DNA of 18,083 nucleotides from Clostridia bacterium (lineage in GTDB: Bacteria; Bacillota; Clostridia; Oscillospirales; Acutalibacteraceae). The notes below the pieces were generated by a model. The model searched no databases, was not told the DNA's origin, and saw nothing but the letters and a program-made list of their open reading frames with translations. Below are positions 1-7,926 of this stretch, in pieces (the stretch's first letter is position 1; every line of letters starts with the position of its first letter). The DNA lies in NCBI GenBank assembly GCA_024404065.1, contig JAKSQR010000017.1, forward strand, positions 1-18,083, written 5' to 3'. The position numbers and the translations under genes are program-made.

Positions 1-3000
1 CCTGCAACAACTGTTAAGAACATACTGATAAGTACAAGGATTATAGCGCCTGCTACAGGAAGCTGTGCTACGTTTGGTAAATCTGTAAGGTGCTTAATAA
101 TCATATTTATTGGTATATTAAGGAGTAATGTTACCACTATACCCAGGAAGCCGGAAACAAAGCCTACAATGAGTGTTTCGGCATTGAATACACGGCTGAT
201 GTCTCTCTTTGAAGCACCGATTGCACGAAGTATACCGATTTCCTTTGTTCTTTCAAGAACAGAGATGTAGGTAATAATACCAATCATAATTGAAGATACA
301 ACAAGTGAGATTGCAACGAATGCGATAAGAACATAAGAAACTATGTTGATAATCTTTGTTACGGATGAAAGGAGAAGGCCGATAAAGTCGGTATATTTAA
401 TCTCCTGCTTCTCATTCTTGTTATCAATTACCTTCTTGTTATACTCGCTGATAATAGCTGAGATTGCGTCCTTGGATTCAAAATCCTTAGGATAGATGTT
501 AATCTGAGAAGGATTATCAAGGCTGCCTACACCAAGCTTTGAAAGGGCATCCTCATAGCTTGCTGCGTAGGGCTTGGGTTTCTCCTCTTCGGGCTCTTCA
601 ATTACCTCTTCGGGTGCGGTTTCTTCAGGATTTTCGGGGTCAACGGTTGTTTCTGCACCTGGTACATCAACGCCCATCATCTTTGCAAATTCGCCTGTAA
701 CCATAGCATTAAGGAGCTTTAAGCGCTGTGTCTTATTAAGCATTCTTAAAAGGTTTACTGCACTCTGTGCGTCAAGGCCGTTATTTGCTGCCTCGGGATA
801 CTGTGAAAGAGCATCACTTACATATCCGTTAAGCTCATTCTTTTCGCTTATGGTGAGCATATCCTTGAGCATAAGCTCAACCATTCTCTTATACTGTCTG
901 GCTTCCTCGCCCTCATACTGCTCATCAATGGCGGCGTAAATCTGCTCCTCAGTAGCTGAGGGAAGGTTATTGATTACGCTCATATCCATGCTGTTTGTGG
1001 CTGTGAATGTGGCTGTAGGAGCCTCTGTGGTGTATGCAAGGGATGAAACAACTGGCTTCTCCCAACCGTCAACTGCGGTTGCCTCTGCCTTTGGCTCTTC
1101 TGTTTCTTCCTCTGTTTCAAAGGGAAGACCTGTGAATACGTCAGTTTTGGGGTCAGCCTTCTGCTGCTTAACTATTTCGCACTCATCAGTCTTTGTTACA
1201 ACATACTCTGTAAGGGCGGATGTGAAACCGATAGTGCCGGTTGTATTAACCATTACAGCACCATCTGCAGGGCGGATAATACCAACTACCTTGATTTCCT
1301 CTGCCTTATCCATTACATCAAGCACATAAAGGTCATCGCCGTGTCTGTCATCCCACTGCTTTGTTTCCTCGTTATAGCTGAAATACTGTGGCTCAAGCAC
1401 AAGCTTGAAGGTAAGACCAAGTATTGTATCGTAATCGTAATTTGTCTGCTTAAAGATTTCTTCGGTATTGCCCTCACCGCTCATTGCATCCATAAAGGTG
1501 CTCATCATTTCCTGCTGTGAGATAAGACCTAAGCCCTGAATTGCAAGGGGGCTGATTTCGTTATTGCGGTCCACAATAAGTACAACTTCGTTATAATTCT
1601 GAGGCCATGTACCCTTTACAAGGTCATATTCCTCTTTAAGAAGCTCTTCGTTATCTACAAGCTCAAGCCATGAGTTATAGGCTGATTTCATAGATTCCAT
1701 TGTGCTTTCGTCAATCTGGAAGCCGCCCAGGTCAATGTTGCTCATCATCATATCCATCATCTGAAGTGCGGGGCTTGGATATACCTTGTTAAGACCATTA
1801 GATGCATCAGATGAGTAAATGTTCATCTCGCTGGCGTACTTATACTGAATGGAGCTTACGTAATCTTTAATATTGCATTCGTCACTCTCAATAAACTTTT
1901 TGAAAGCGCCTAAATCGTTTGCCCATATTTCATTGGTCATACTGCTCATAAAGGCAGACGCCATGGTGTTGGAGTAAACCTTATCAAGGTCGTGGTCAAC
2001 TACGATTTCACCATTACTTCCTGTGGATTTTGAAATGGCCTGCATTGCAGAGCTCATATCCACAAAGCCCTTATCAATGGTGATAGGATATGATGAAAGG
2101 GTCTCTCTCTGGATTGAGTTTATATAAAGCTGGAAACCGTTTGAAAGTGAAAGGATAAGTGCAATACCTATAATACCTATACTGCCTGCGAAGGAGGTAA
2201 GGAAGGTACGGCCCTTCTTTGTCATAAGGTTGTTAAGTGAAAGGGCAAGAGCTGTAAATGTGGACATCTTTGGCTTCTTTGTTGTCTGATTTCTCTTGGC
2301 ATCAGCAGCTGCTCTGTCCTCTTCGTCCTCTGTATAGGGGTTTGTATCGCTGGTAATTTTACCATCAATAAGCCTTATGATACGGGTTGAGTATTCCTCT
2401 GCAAGCTCAGGGTTATGGGTAACCATAATGACAAGCCTGTCCTGAGCAACCTCACGGAGTATATCCATAATCTGAACACTTGTTTCAGAGTCAAGAGCAC
2501 CTGTGGGCTCATCGGCAAGTACAATTTCAGGGTCATTTACAAGGGCACGTGCAATGGCAACTCGCTGCATCTGACCACCTGAAAGCTGGTTGGGCTTCTT
2601 ATCAATCTGATCGCCGAGGCCTACCTTCTGAAGAGCTTCGGTAGCTCTCTGCTTACGCTCTGCCTTTGATACACCGCTGAGTGTAAGGGCAAGCTCTACA
2701 TTGGAAAGTACAGTCTGATGAGGGATAAGGTTATAGCTCTGGAAAACAAAGCCTACAGAGTGGTTACGGTAGTTATCCCAATCGCTGTCATTAAAATCCT
2801 TTGTGGATTTGCCTTCAATAATAAGGTCACCTGAAGTGTAGTGGTCAAGACCGCCTATGATATTAAGCAATGTGGTTTTACCACAGCCGGAGTGACCGAG
2901 GATAGATACAAATTCGCTTCTGCGGAATTCAATACCTACACCTTTAAGTGCAGTTACTTTGCTGTCGCCGGTAGGGTATTCTTTTACAACATCTATCAGT

Positions 3001-3008
3001 CTAAGCAT
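1..3008 (-). CDS. ABC exporter, fused ATPase-FtsX/MacB-type permease (partial, 3' end outside window)
   Basis: The ATG at 3008 is preceded by a good Shine-Dalgarno sequence (GGAGGA, 5-6 nt away) and opens a frame that stays open to the left edge, about 1002 codons, so the C-terminus is missing. Residues 1-230 are a LolD/MacB-type ATPase: Walker A GHSGCGKTT (38-46), signature LSGGQ (about 143-147), Walker B IVLADEP (about 163-169) and a switch His in MVTHN. A linker leads to a first membrane segment (about 269-289). A large extracellular domain of about 600 residues follows, with Glu/Pro-rich stretches near 630-650 and 785-812. The FtsX-like membrane bundle begins near 898, with the typical LERTKEIGILRAIGAS motif between helices. 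Such proteins export peptides, antimicrobials or lipids, or act as mechanotransmitters; the substrate cannot be told. It is divergent from a TetR repressor gene and its promoter lies inside the operator array, so repressor control is likely. Confidence 0.93.
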   Translation of the reverse strand, partial: MLRLIDVVKEYPTGDSKVTALKGVGIEFRRSEFVSILGHSGCGKTTLLNIIGGLDHYTSGDLIIEGKSTKDFNDSDWDNYRNHSVGFVFQSYNLIPHQTVLSNVELALTLSGVSKAERKQRATEALQKVGLGDQIDKKPNQLSGGQMQRVAIARALVNDPEIVLADEPTGALDSETSVQIMDILREVAQDRLVIMVTHNPELAEEYSTRIIRLIDGKITSDTNPYTEDEEDRAAADAKRNQTTKKPKMSTFTALALSLNNLMTKKGRTFLTSFAGSIGIIGIALILSLSNGFQLYINSIQRETLSSYPITIDKGFVDMSSAMQAISKSTGSNGEIVVDHDLDKVYSNTMASAFMSSMTNEIWANDLGAFKKFIESDECNIKDYVSSIQYKYASEMNIYSSDASNGLNKVYPSPALQMMDMMMSNIDLGGFQIDESTMESMKSAYNSWLELVDNEELLKEEYDLVKGTWPQNYNEVVLIVDRNNEISPLAIQGLGLISQQEMMSTFMDAMSGEGNTEEIFKQTNYDYDTILGLTFKLVLEPQYFSYNEETKQWDDRHGDDLYVLDVMDKAEEIKVVGIIRPADGAVMVNTTGTIGFTSALTEYVVTKTDECEIVKQQKADPKTDVFTGLPFETEEETEEPKAEATAVDGWEKPVVSSLAYTTEAPTATFTATNSMDMSVINNLPSATEEQIYAAIDEQYEGEEARQYKRMVELMLKDMLTISEKNELNGYVSDALSQYPEAANNGLDAQSAVNLLRMLNKTQRLKLLNAMVTGEFAKMMGVDVPGAETTVDPENPEETAPEEVIEEPEEEKPKPYAASYEDALSKLGVGSLDNPSQINIYPKDFESKDAISAIISEYNKKVIDNKNEKQEIKYTDFIGLLLSSVTKIINIVSYVLIAFVAISLVVSSIMIGIITYISVLERTKEIGILRAIGASKRDISRVFNAETLIVGFVSGFLGIVVTLLLNIPINMIIKHLTDLPNVAQLPVAGAIILVLISMFLTVVA

Positions 3009-3047
3009 AAATTCCTCCATTTTTTATTAAACTTATTGTATAATTAC

Positions 3048-3076
3048 TTGACAAAATGTTTCATTTGGTTTACAAT
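3048..3076 (+). promoter_or_regulatory. Sigma-A-type promoter of the TetR-family gene
   Basis: TTGACA (3048-3053), a 17-base spacer and TACAAT (3071-3076) form a near-consensus vegetative promoter reading right. Transcription would begin near 3083, inside the operator array. A repressor bound there would block initiation or clearance, which gives autoregulation. A second, weaker candidate further down (TTACAA 3103-3108 with an AT-rich -10 near 3126) cannot be excluded. Confidence 0.7.
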
Positions 3077-3115
3077 CGTAACATATGTTACAGATGTAAC
3101 GGTTACAACTGTAAC
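3069..3115. promoter_or_regulatory. Tandem operator array, probable TetR-family binding sites
   Basis: Two copies of the dyad GTTACA-nn-TGTAAC are present at 3087-3100 and 3102-3115, 15 bases apart. A degenerate third copy (TTTACA-AT-CGTAAC) lies at 3069-3082. Because the half-sites alternate, overlapping dyads also exist: a perfect 14-bp palindrome GTAACATATGTTAC at 3078-3091 and TGTAAC-G-GTTACA at 3095-3107. The array sits between divergent promoters and next to a TetR-family gene, the usual place for such operators. That this repressor is the one that binds is inference. Confidence 0.75.
3080..3108 (-). promoter_or_regulatory. Probable promoter of the ABC exporter gene
   Basis: Read on the minus strand, TTGTAA (3103-3108) is followed after 17 bases by TATGTT (3080-3085). 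That would start transcription near 3073 and leave a leader of about 65 nt before the ATG at 3008. The hexamers are moderate matches, but the whole element lies inside the operator array, which suits a repressed exporter promoter. Confidence 0.5.
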
Positions 3116-3202
3116 GATTTTATATCATTATAGTATATAAATATGAACATTTCTATACAAATTCAAAAAAATGTTCGAAAATCAGCAAAAACAGGTGAAA
3201 TT

Positions 3203-3763
3203 ATGGCAGAAAGAACAGAAAAAATCAGACTTACAAGGGAGTATATTGCTACAGCCCTCATTTTATTACTTGAAGAAAAGGACTATGACAGTATCTCTAT
3301 AACAGATATTTCAGATAAAGCGGGCGTTTCCCGTATGACTTACTACCGCAATTATAACGATAAGGATGATATCCTTGTGGATTACTTCCTTGAGCTTGGT
3401 GATTATTTTATTGCAGAGCACCTTATTGGTGCAGAAAATCTGACCCTGCACTCTGTAATGGAAAAGATGGCATCATTCTTTAAGGCTAATCTTTCTCTTA
3501 TTGGTGCTATTAACAAAGCAAATCTCTCATACAGGCTTACAGAGGAGCTTATCAATCTGCTTCTCAAATGGATTCCTGAGGTTAAAACAAACACCTTCTC
3601 TCAGTACTCATCATCATTTTATATTGGCGGTATACTTGCTACCCTCAGATTCTGGTGGTCTACCGGTATGAAGGAAAGCCCAACTGAAATAGCAGATTTA
3701 ATCTGCAGCAAGGTAGATGAGAATGTTACTGCCTCCTTTGAGCAGATAATAAACAACAGATAA
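3203..3763 (+). CDS. TetR/AcrR-family transcriptional repressor
   Basis: This 186-residue one-component regulator has an N-terminal helix-turn-helix (about residues 31-51: SISITDISDKAGVSRMTYYR, then NY and KDDIL) typical of TetR/AcrR proteins. The all-helical ligand and dimer domain ends with the FYIGGILATLRFWWSTGMKES motif common in this family in Firmicutes. An upstream in-frame ATG at 3143 would add 20 residues (Lys/Asn-rich, without a ribosome binding site). The ATG at 3203 has AGGTGA five bases before it and begins at the usual point before the first helix, so I prefer it. Divergent placement next to the ABC exporter, with the operator array between them, implies local repression relieved by a ligand, perhaps the exporter's substrate. 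The ligand is unknown. Confidence 0.92.
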   Translation: MAERTEKIRLTREYIATALILLLEEKDYDSISITDISDKAGVSRMTYYRNYNDKDDILVDYFLELGDYFIAEHLIGAENLTLHSVMEKMASFFKANLSLIGAINKANLSYRLTEELINLLLKWIPEVKTNTFSQYSSSFYIGGILATLRFWWSTGMKESPTEIADLICSKVDENVTASFEQIINNR

Positions 3764-3778
3764 ATTAAAAAGCAAAAG

Positions 3779-3807
3779 GCTCCCGATGATAAATCGGGAG
3801 CTTATTT
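3779..3807. terminator. Bidirectional rho-independent terminator
   Basis: A perfect 9-bp stem GCTCCCGAT/ATCGGGAGC (3779-3787 and 3793-3801) encloses a five-base loop. On the plus strand it is followed by TTATTTTTA, ending the TetR gene 15 bases after its stop. On the minus strand it is followed by a run ending CTTTTGCTTTTT, so it also ends the six-gene operon, whose last stop codon is at 3808-3810. Confidence 0.9.
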
Positions 3808-5970
3808 TTATTCAGTTACATATTGAATTGTAAAGCAATGTGATTTTAAGGCACCGCCCATAACCTTTGTACGGAACTGATTGCCTGAAACTACTGTGCC
3901 GCACACATCAATCTGACCGATATAGCCTGTGCCGTTATTATAGGCACCATCATGGTTAAGTATTTTAAGCCATCTTGCAGGGTTTCTGTCAAACTGAACG
4001 CTGCCACCTACGTAGCTTTTTATAAGATTCTGCATTTTTTCTGCAGTTATCTCATAAGTGGAAATCATTACAGTTTCGGGGCTGTCAATACCACCGCAAA
4101 GGTAGGGCACTCTTGCACCGCCCCAGGCATTTACTGAGGATGTGGTAGTGCCTGCACAGTTTGAGTAATAAACTGCATTAGCATAAGTGCCGTTATAGCT
4201 GATGTAGGTGCAGTGTGGCTGCTGCTCTGCAGATGTAATGTGCATTACATCCATTACTGCCCTTTCAACATTTGTACCCTGATATTTGAAATTGCGGTCC
4301 ATAGTCTGACCTGCGCCAAAATTTTTATGATTCATAGCATAAGTATAGGCACATACTGCCTGAGCCTTGAGGGCTTCATAAGGGGCGCCGTCACCTATCT
4401 CCTGCTTTACAGTCTGACAAAGAAATGAGAGCAGGGTTTCACCGCCCTTACCCTCTGCATCAGGCTCCTCTACATACATAGGTGTATTTTTATCTACCAT
4501 AAGTGTAACACCTGGGTAGTAGTGACAAAGTATCTGATTACAGCTTTTGCCCTGCTTTGCAAGGGCGATTGCACCATCCTGACTAAGGCCTGCACCGTGA
4601 CCCCAGCCATAAACTGTAAATACAAATTTTCCCTTTGGTGCCTGAACTTCGGAGCTTGTTAAGGTTGTCAGCTTTTCTGTATTTTCATTCTGTGCATTGG
4701 GTCTTGTAACTCCCCCTGCGTCATCTGTAGCTGTAGTATCAAAAGCTGCATCATTATAGTCAACAGGGGCAGTAGTGAAATTTGTGTTTACTCCGTTTGC
4801 GGAGTTGCCGCCTACATAAGTAGTATAGTCGTTAAATAAATCCTCAAGTGAGGTTTCAATAGTAGTAAGCACTGTGCTTGAAACGGGCACATCAGAGGTA
4901 AGATACTCCCCCATTTCTGCACTCAGCATCTCATTTGCATTTGTGGTTTCAGCTGTAGCAGCTGCGTTTTTATCTGCTTTTGTAAAGAGCATAACGCAGA
5001 TTACTATGCAAAGAAGTATGCCAAGAATAAGTCCGCCTGCTATTGCCCAGAAGCCTGTTTTTGACATGGCACTGATACTGGTTTTTGGCATATTTATGCC
5101 ATCCTCAGCAGCTTCACGGGTCATTTCGCAGATTCTTACAACTGCATTTGCCATAAGCTTTTTGGCATCCTCACCGGGCTGTGCCTGTAATATCTCAACC
5201 CTTGCAGTGTGGGAATCTGATACAGCGATTGTAACGCCCTTATCACTAAGGTCAGATACCACTACGCCATAGTCATAAGCACCTGTATCCTTAGCTTCCT
5301 TTGCAAGGCTTGCCTCAAAATCCCTTGCTCCGTATTTTACGTCAGTAAGTGCGGTAACAGGGGTAAATACAGTCTGATCGGGTGCTACTGCATTAACTGC
5401 AGTAAGAAGGGCTACGGATTTGCCAAAATCTGCAACGGCAATCTTTTTGCCTGAAGCAATAATACTGTTTATGCTTTCAGCAAGCTGTGCCTTTGAGGTT
5501 TTTGCAGGCACAGACGCCTTGACAGCACCTGCATCAATAGCCTCCTGAAGCCTGTATTCATCAGAGGGCATAATCACAACTGTGCCTTTAAGTGATTTGC
5601 AGGCTATTGCGGAGTAAAGACCATCTGCGGATACGAAGGTTTCGCTATCCTCAGGTATTGCGGTCTGAATATTATATTCTCTGGAGTCAGCAGGGAGCTT
5701 ATCCCCTATCTGTGCTGATATTTTAGATGAGCGGAGAATCCTTACGGAAAGGCCTTTAAGAAGGGCAAGCTTTACTGCACAATACTCTCCTGATGGCACT
5801 GCAAGTATTACATTCTCACCCTGTGCTGCTGCATCAATTACACCCTTGATTGCAACCTTTGAGTCCAGATAAAATTCCTGATTATTCACTTTTACCTGAG
5901 CAGCAATAAGGTCTGCTACCCTCTGAGCATCATCGCTCATAGGGGCGTAGAGAAGCACGCCATCTGCCAT
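3808..5970 (-). CDS. Membrane-anchored SpoIID/LytB-domain protein with permuted domain order and CinA-like N-terminus
   Basis: The protein has 720 residues from the ATG at 5970, preceded by AAAGGAG eight bases upstream. An ATG at 5988 would add six residues but has no clear ribosome binding site. Residues 1-295 are cytoplasmic and resemble a degenerate CinA (see findings). One membrane helix spans about 308-330, followed by a Thr/Asn-rich linker to about 445. The outside part carries SpoIID signatures: GWGHGAGLSQDGAIALA and ILCHYYPGVTL (446-490), then VKQEIGDGAPYEALKAQAV (about 521-539; E524 matches the family's catalytic Glu), YYSNCAG and AWGGARVPYL, and VSGNQFRTKV at the end. SpoIID enzymes are lytic transglycosylases that cleave denuded peptidoglycan glycan strands. 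In canonical members the GHGVGMSQ segment is C-terminal; here it comes first. Last gene of the operon, 34 bases after the long sortase. Sporulation SpoIID itself lacks this architecture, so a vegetative wall role is likely. Confidence 0.88.
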   Translation of the reverse strand: MADGVLLYAPMSDDAQRVADLIAAQVKVNNQEFYLDSKVAIKGVIDAAAQGENVILAVPSGEYCAVKLALLKGLSVRILRSSKISAQIGDKLPADSREYNIQTAIPEDSETFVSADGLYSAIACKSLKGTVVIMPSDEYRLQEAIDAGAVKASVPAKTSKAQLAESINSIIASGKKIAVADFGKSVALLTAVNAVAPDQTVFTPVTALTDVKYGARDFEASLAKEAKDTGAYDYGVVVSDLSDKGVTIAVSDSHTARVEILQAQPGEDAKKLMANAVVRICEMTREAAEDGINMPKTSISAMSKTGFWAIAGGLILGILLCIVICVMLFTKADKNAAATAETTNANEMLSAEMGEYLTSDVPVSSTVLTTIETSLEDLFNDYTTYVGGNSANGVNTNFTTAPVDYNDAAFDTTATDDAGGVTRPNAQNENTEKLTTLTSSEVQAPKGKFVFTVYGWGHGAGLSQDGAIALAKQGKSCNQILCHYYPGVTLMVDKNTPMYVEEPDAEGKGGETLLSFLCQTVKQEIGDGAPYEALKAQAVCAYTYAMNHKNFGAGQTMDRNFKYQGTNVERAVMDVMHITSAEQQPHCTYISYNGTYANAVYYSNCAGTTTSSVNAWGGARVPYLCGGIDSPETVMISTYEITAEKMQNLIKSYVGGSVQFDRNPARWLKILNHDGAYNNGTGYIGQIDVCGTVVSGNQFRTKVMGGALKSHCFTIQYVTE

Positions 5971-6004
5971 AACATCAGCTCCTTTCATTTAATCTCTTAT
6001 CCGA

Positions 6005-7894
6005 TTATTTTGCAGGATTCCATACTGAATCCCCTGTGTAGGGGTTAGTCTTTTTATTTGCATCATACCAAGCCTGTGGATACTTGGGATTGGGGTTAGC
6101 AACTGCCTTTGAGGTATCGGGAGTGGGGCTTTCGCCATCTCTCATAAGTCTGGCAACTACTACAAGCCTTGCACCTGTGAAATCGTAACAGCAGGTGGAA
6201 AGGGTAAGTATTTTATCGGTGGGCTGTAAATCCACACCTGTTGAGTAAAATCTTCTTAATTCAAGCTCTTTTATGTAGCCCTCAAAATCTGTTGTGCTGA
6301 GGTTTACAAAGTTATAGGGGAATACATAGCCATTATCCTGTGCGGGGGCAGCATTTGACATAAATACGCCAACTACAAACCACTTGTAATCGCCATAAAT
6401 TGTATTACATTCAATTACAGGATTCTGCTGATAGGTTTCAATATCTCTGTAGTTTTCAAGCAGACCAAAGATAAGGTCATCATGACGCATATTGTGGCCG
6501 TAAATAACCATATTGGTAGGTAATTCGCCTGGCTTGAAGCTTTCTATCCGATGGTCAAAGAAGGGTACACCATACATAGTTTTCTGCTGATAGAAATTCT
6601 TATGAAGGTAGTAATCATCATCCTTACCCTGTACAACAGGTAAATCTATCTGAAGACCAGGTATTGAAATCCAGCCCTTAAGGTCAGGGTTGATATCGTA
6701 AAGCTGCATGTACTTTTTCTTCATGCCCTCTGGATAGTTGCCGTCGCCTGCATCTACAATACTGTCATCGTGCTTTACATCAACAAGCTGCTGAATATCA
6801 TCTACATCGCTCTTAAACTTCTGAGGCTCCCAAAGGTAGCTGTATGCAAGGTAACCGCTGCTGCCGATAATAACAAGTATGGCAACTGCAAGCACAAGCT
6901 TACGCACAACCTCACTTGCATTGCCTGACTTTTTCTTGCTGCCGTTTAATGCCTTTGCCTCAAGCTTTGCCTGCTTTTTCTCTTTTCTTGTAATCTTGCC
7001 GTTATCCTCCTCAATCACATCGGGCACTACACCTATGGTGCGCTCATTATGAGTGAGTGAATTTACTATTACAGGCTCAGGTGTTGTTGCTGCAAGGTTA
7101 TCAGTATTAACCGGCTGTGAGGGTGGAGTATCCACATAAACAGGCTCTGATACAGGGGTATCTACGTAAATGGGCTGTGAAGCGGGAGTATCTACGTAAA
7201 CGGGCTCTGCCTTGGGTGGAGTTGGCTCACCTAAAAGCTCCTTAAGCTCTGCATCAAACTCAGCAGAGTCAGTATCTATGCCCTCTGCCTTTACAGCGGG
7301 AGTAACAGGTGCTGCGGAAACAGGTGCGGGGGCAGCAGGAATTGGTGAAGGAGCTTCAGGAATGGGGGCAGGTGCAGTATCAGCTGTGAGGCTGTCAGTC
7401 TTTGCAAGGTCTGTATCTGCCATTTCAATGCCCTTGTTGCTCTCTATATCAGAAAGGATTTCGCTGAAGCCCTGCTCCTTTTCTGTTTCGCTCTTGAGGG
7501 ACTCTATCATATTGAAAATATCATTTTTTGCATCGTTGATTACAGGGGAATTCTCTGATACCATTTCAGGATTTTCTCTCTCAGCAGGCACTGAGGGCAT
7601 CTCCATATATTCATCAGGGCTCATCCACATGGATTCAAGACCATTCTGAGGCTTCTCCTCCTCTGCAGGGGCAGCAACAGGCACCTTGATAGGATTGTTA
7701 TTCATAATATCCTCATAAAGGCTGTTAAGCTCATCCTCAAGGCTCTTTTCAGTTTTATTTATATTGTGGTCTATATCATTTACGATGGCTTGCTTATGCT
7801 CTTCGCTGTTTGAAAGAAAATTGCCAAGGTCAATTTCTGTGATGGATTCATCATCAATTCTTGAAATACCCTGTCTGTTATTATCTTCAGCCAT
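6005..7894 (-). CDS. srtB: Class B sortase with long cytoplasmic N-terminal extension
   Basis: This 629-residue protein starts at an ATG with AAGGAG six bases upstream. The C-terminal half is a class B sortase, a membrane cysteine transpeptidase that joins surface proteins to peptidoglycan or to each other. Visible residues are His467 in YGHNM, Cys568 in TLSTC (a second Cys follows) and Arg576 in GARLVVVARL. The single membrane helix is at about 332-354, so the first 330 residues face the cytoplasm. That region is acidic, then Pro/Ala-rich (about 170-205), then has three decapeptide repeats of the P-x-YVDTP type, then a basic Lys-rich stretch before the membrane. Ordinary SrtB is about 230-260 residues and has only a short N-terminal anchor, so this extension is unusual. 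The end shares a PQ-x-WY...NPY tail with the sortase encoded just upstream. No substrate gene is visible nearby. Confidence 0.93.
   Translation of the reverse strand: MAEDNNRQGISRIDDESITEIDLGNFLSNSEEHKQAIVNDIDHNINKTEKSLEDELNSLYEDIMNNNPIKVPVAAPAEEEKPQNGLESMWMSPDEYMEMPSVPAERENPEMVSENSPVINDAKNDIFNMIESLKSETEKEQGFSEILSDIESNKGIEMADTDLAKTDSLTADTAPAPIPEAPSPIPAAPAPVSAAPVTPAVKAEGIDTDSAEFDAELKELLGEPTPPKAEPVYVDTPASQPIYVDTPVSEPVYVDTPPSQPVNTDNLAATTPEPVIVNSLTHNERTIGVVPDVIEEDNGKITRKEKKQAKLEAKALNGSKKKSGNASEVVRKLVLAVAILVIIGSSGYLAYSYLWEPQKFKSDVDDIQQLVDVKHDDSIVDAGDGNYPEGMKKKYMQLYDINPDLKGWISIPGLQIDLPVVQGKDDDYYLHKNFYQQKTMYGVPFFDHRIESFKPGELPTNMVIYGHNMRHDDLIFGLLENYRDIETYQQNPVIECNTIYGDYKWFVVGVFMSNAAPAQDNGYVFPYNFVNLSTTDFEGYIKELELRRFYSTGVDLQPTDKILTLSTCCYDFTGARLVVVARLMRDGESPTPDTSKAVANPNPKYPQAWYDANKKTNPYTGDSVWNPAK
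7111..7209 (-). repeat. 30-bp tandem coding repeat in the long sortase gene
   Basis: Three 30-base units, with conserved GTA-TC(c/t)AC(a/g)TAAA cores at 7128, 7158 and 7188, encode PVYVDTPASQ, PIYVDTPVSE and PVYVDTPPSQ. A degenerate fourth unit begins PVNTD. They fall in the cytoplasmic extension. In-frame gain or loss of units would only change the length of the linker. Confidence 0.85.
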
Positions 7895-7926
7895 AATATT
7901 CTCCTTATCTTATATCTGATTGCAGA

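Noticed and set aside
574..1329. Two plus-strand frames of about 120 codons each
   Set aside because: They are antisense to the Glu/Pro/Thr-rich extracellular part of the ABC exporter, which has clear domain motifs in its own frame.
3143..3202. Longer TetR start at 3143
   Set aside because: There is no Shine-Dalgarno before it and the extra 20 residues do not resemble the family. AGGTGA precedes the ATG at 3203.
4874..5272. 132-codon plus-strand frame with hydrophobic segments
   Set aside because: It is the shadow of the transmembrane and linker part of the SpoIID-domain protein; hydrophobic codons read in antisense often stay hydrophobic.
7212..7649. 145-codon plus-strand open frame rich in Ser/Ala/Gly
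   Set aside because: It is antisense to the low-complexity Pro/Ala-rich part of the sortase gene. It has no ribosome binding site, and its composition is that of a codon shadow.
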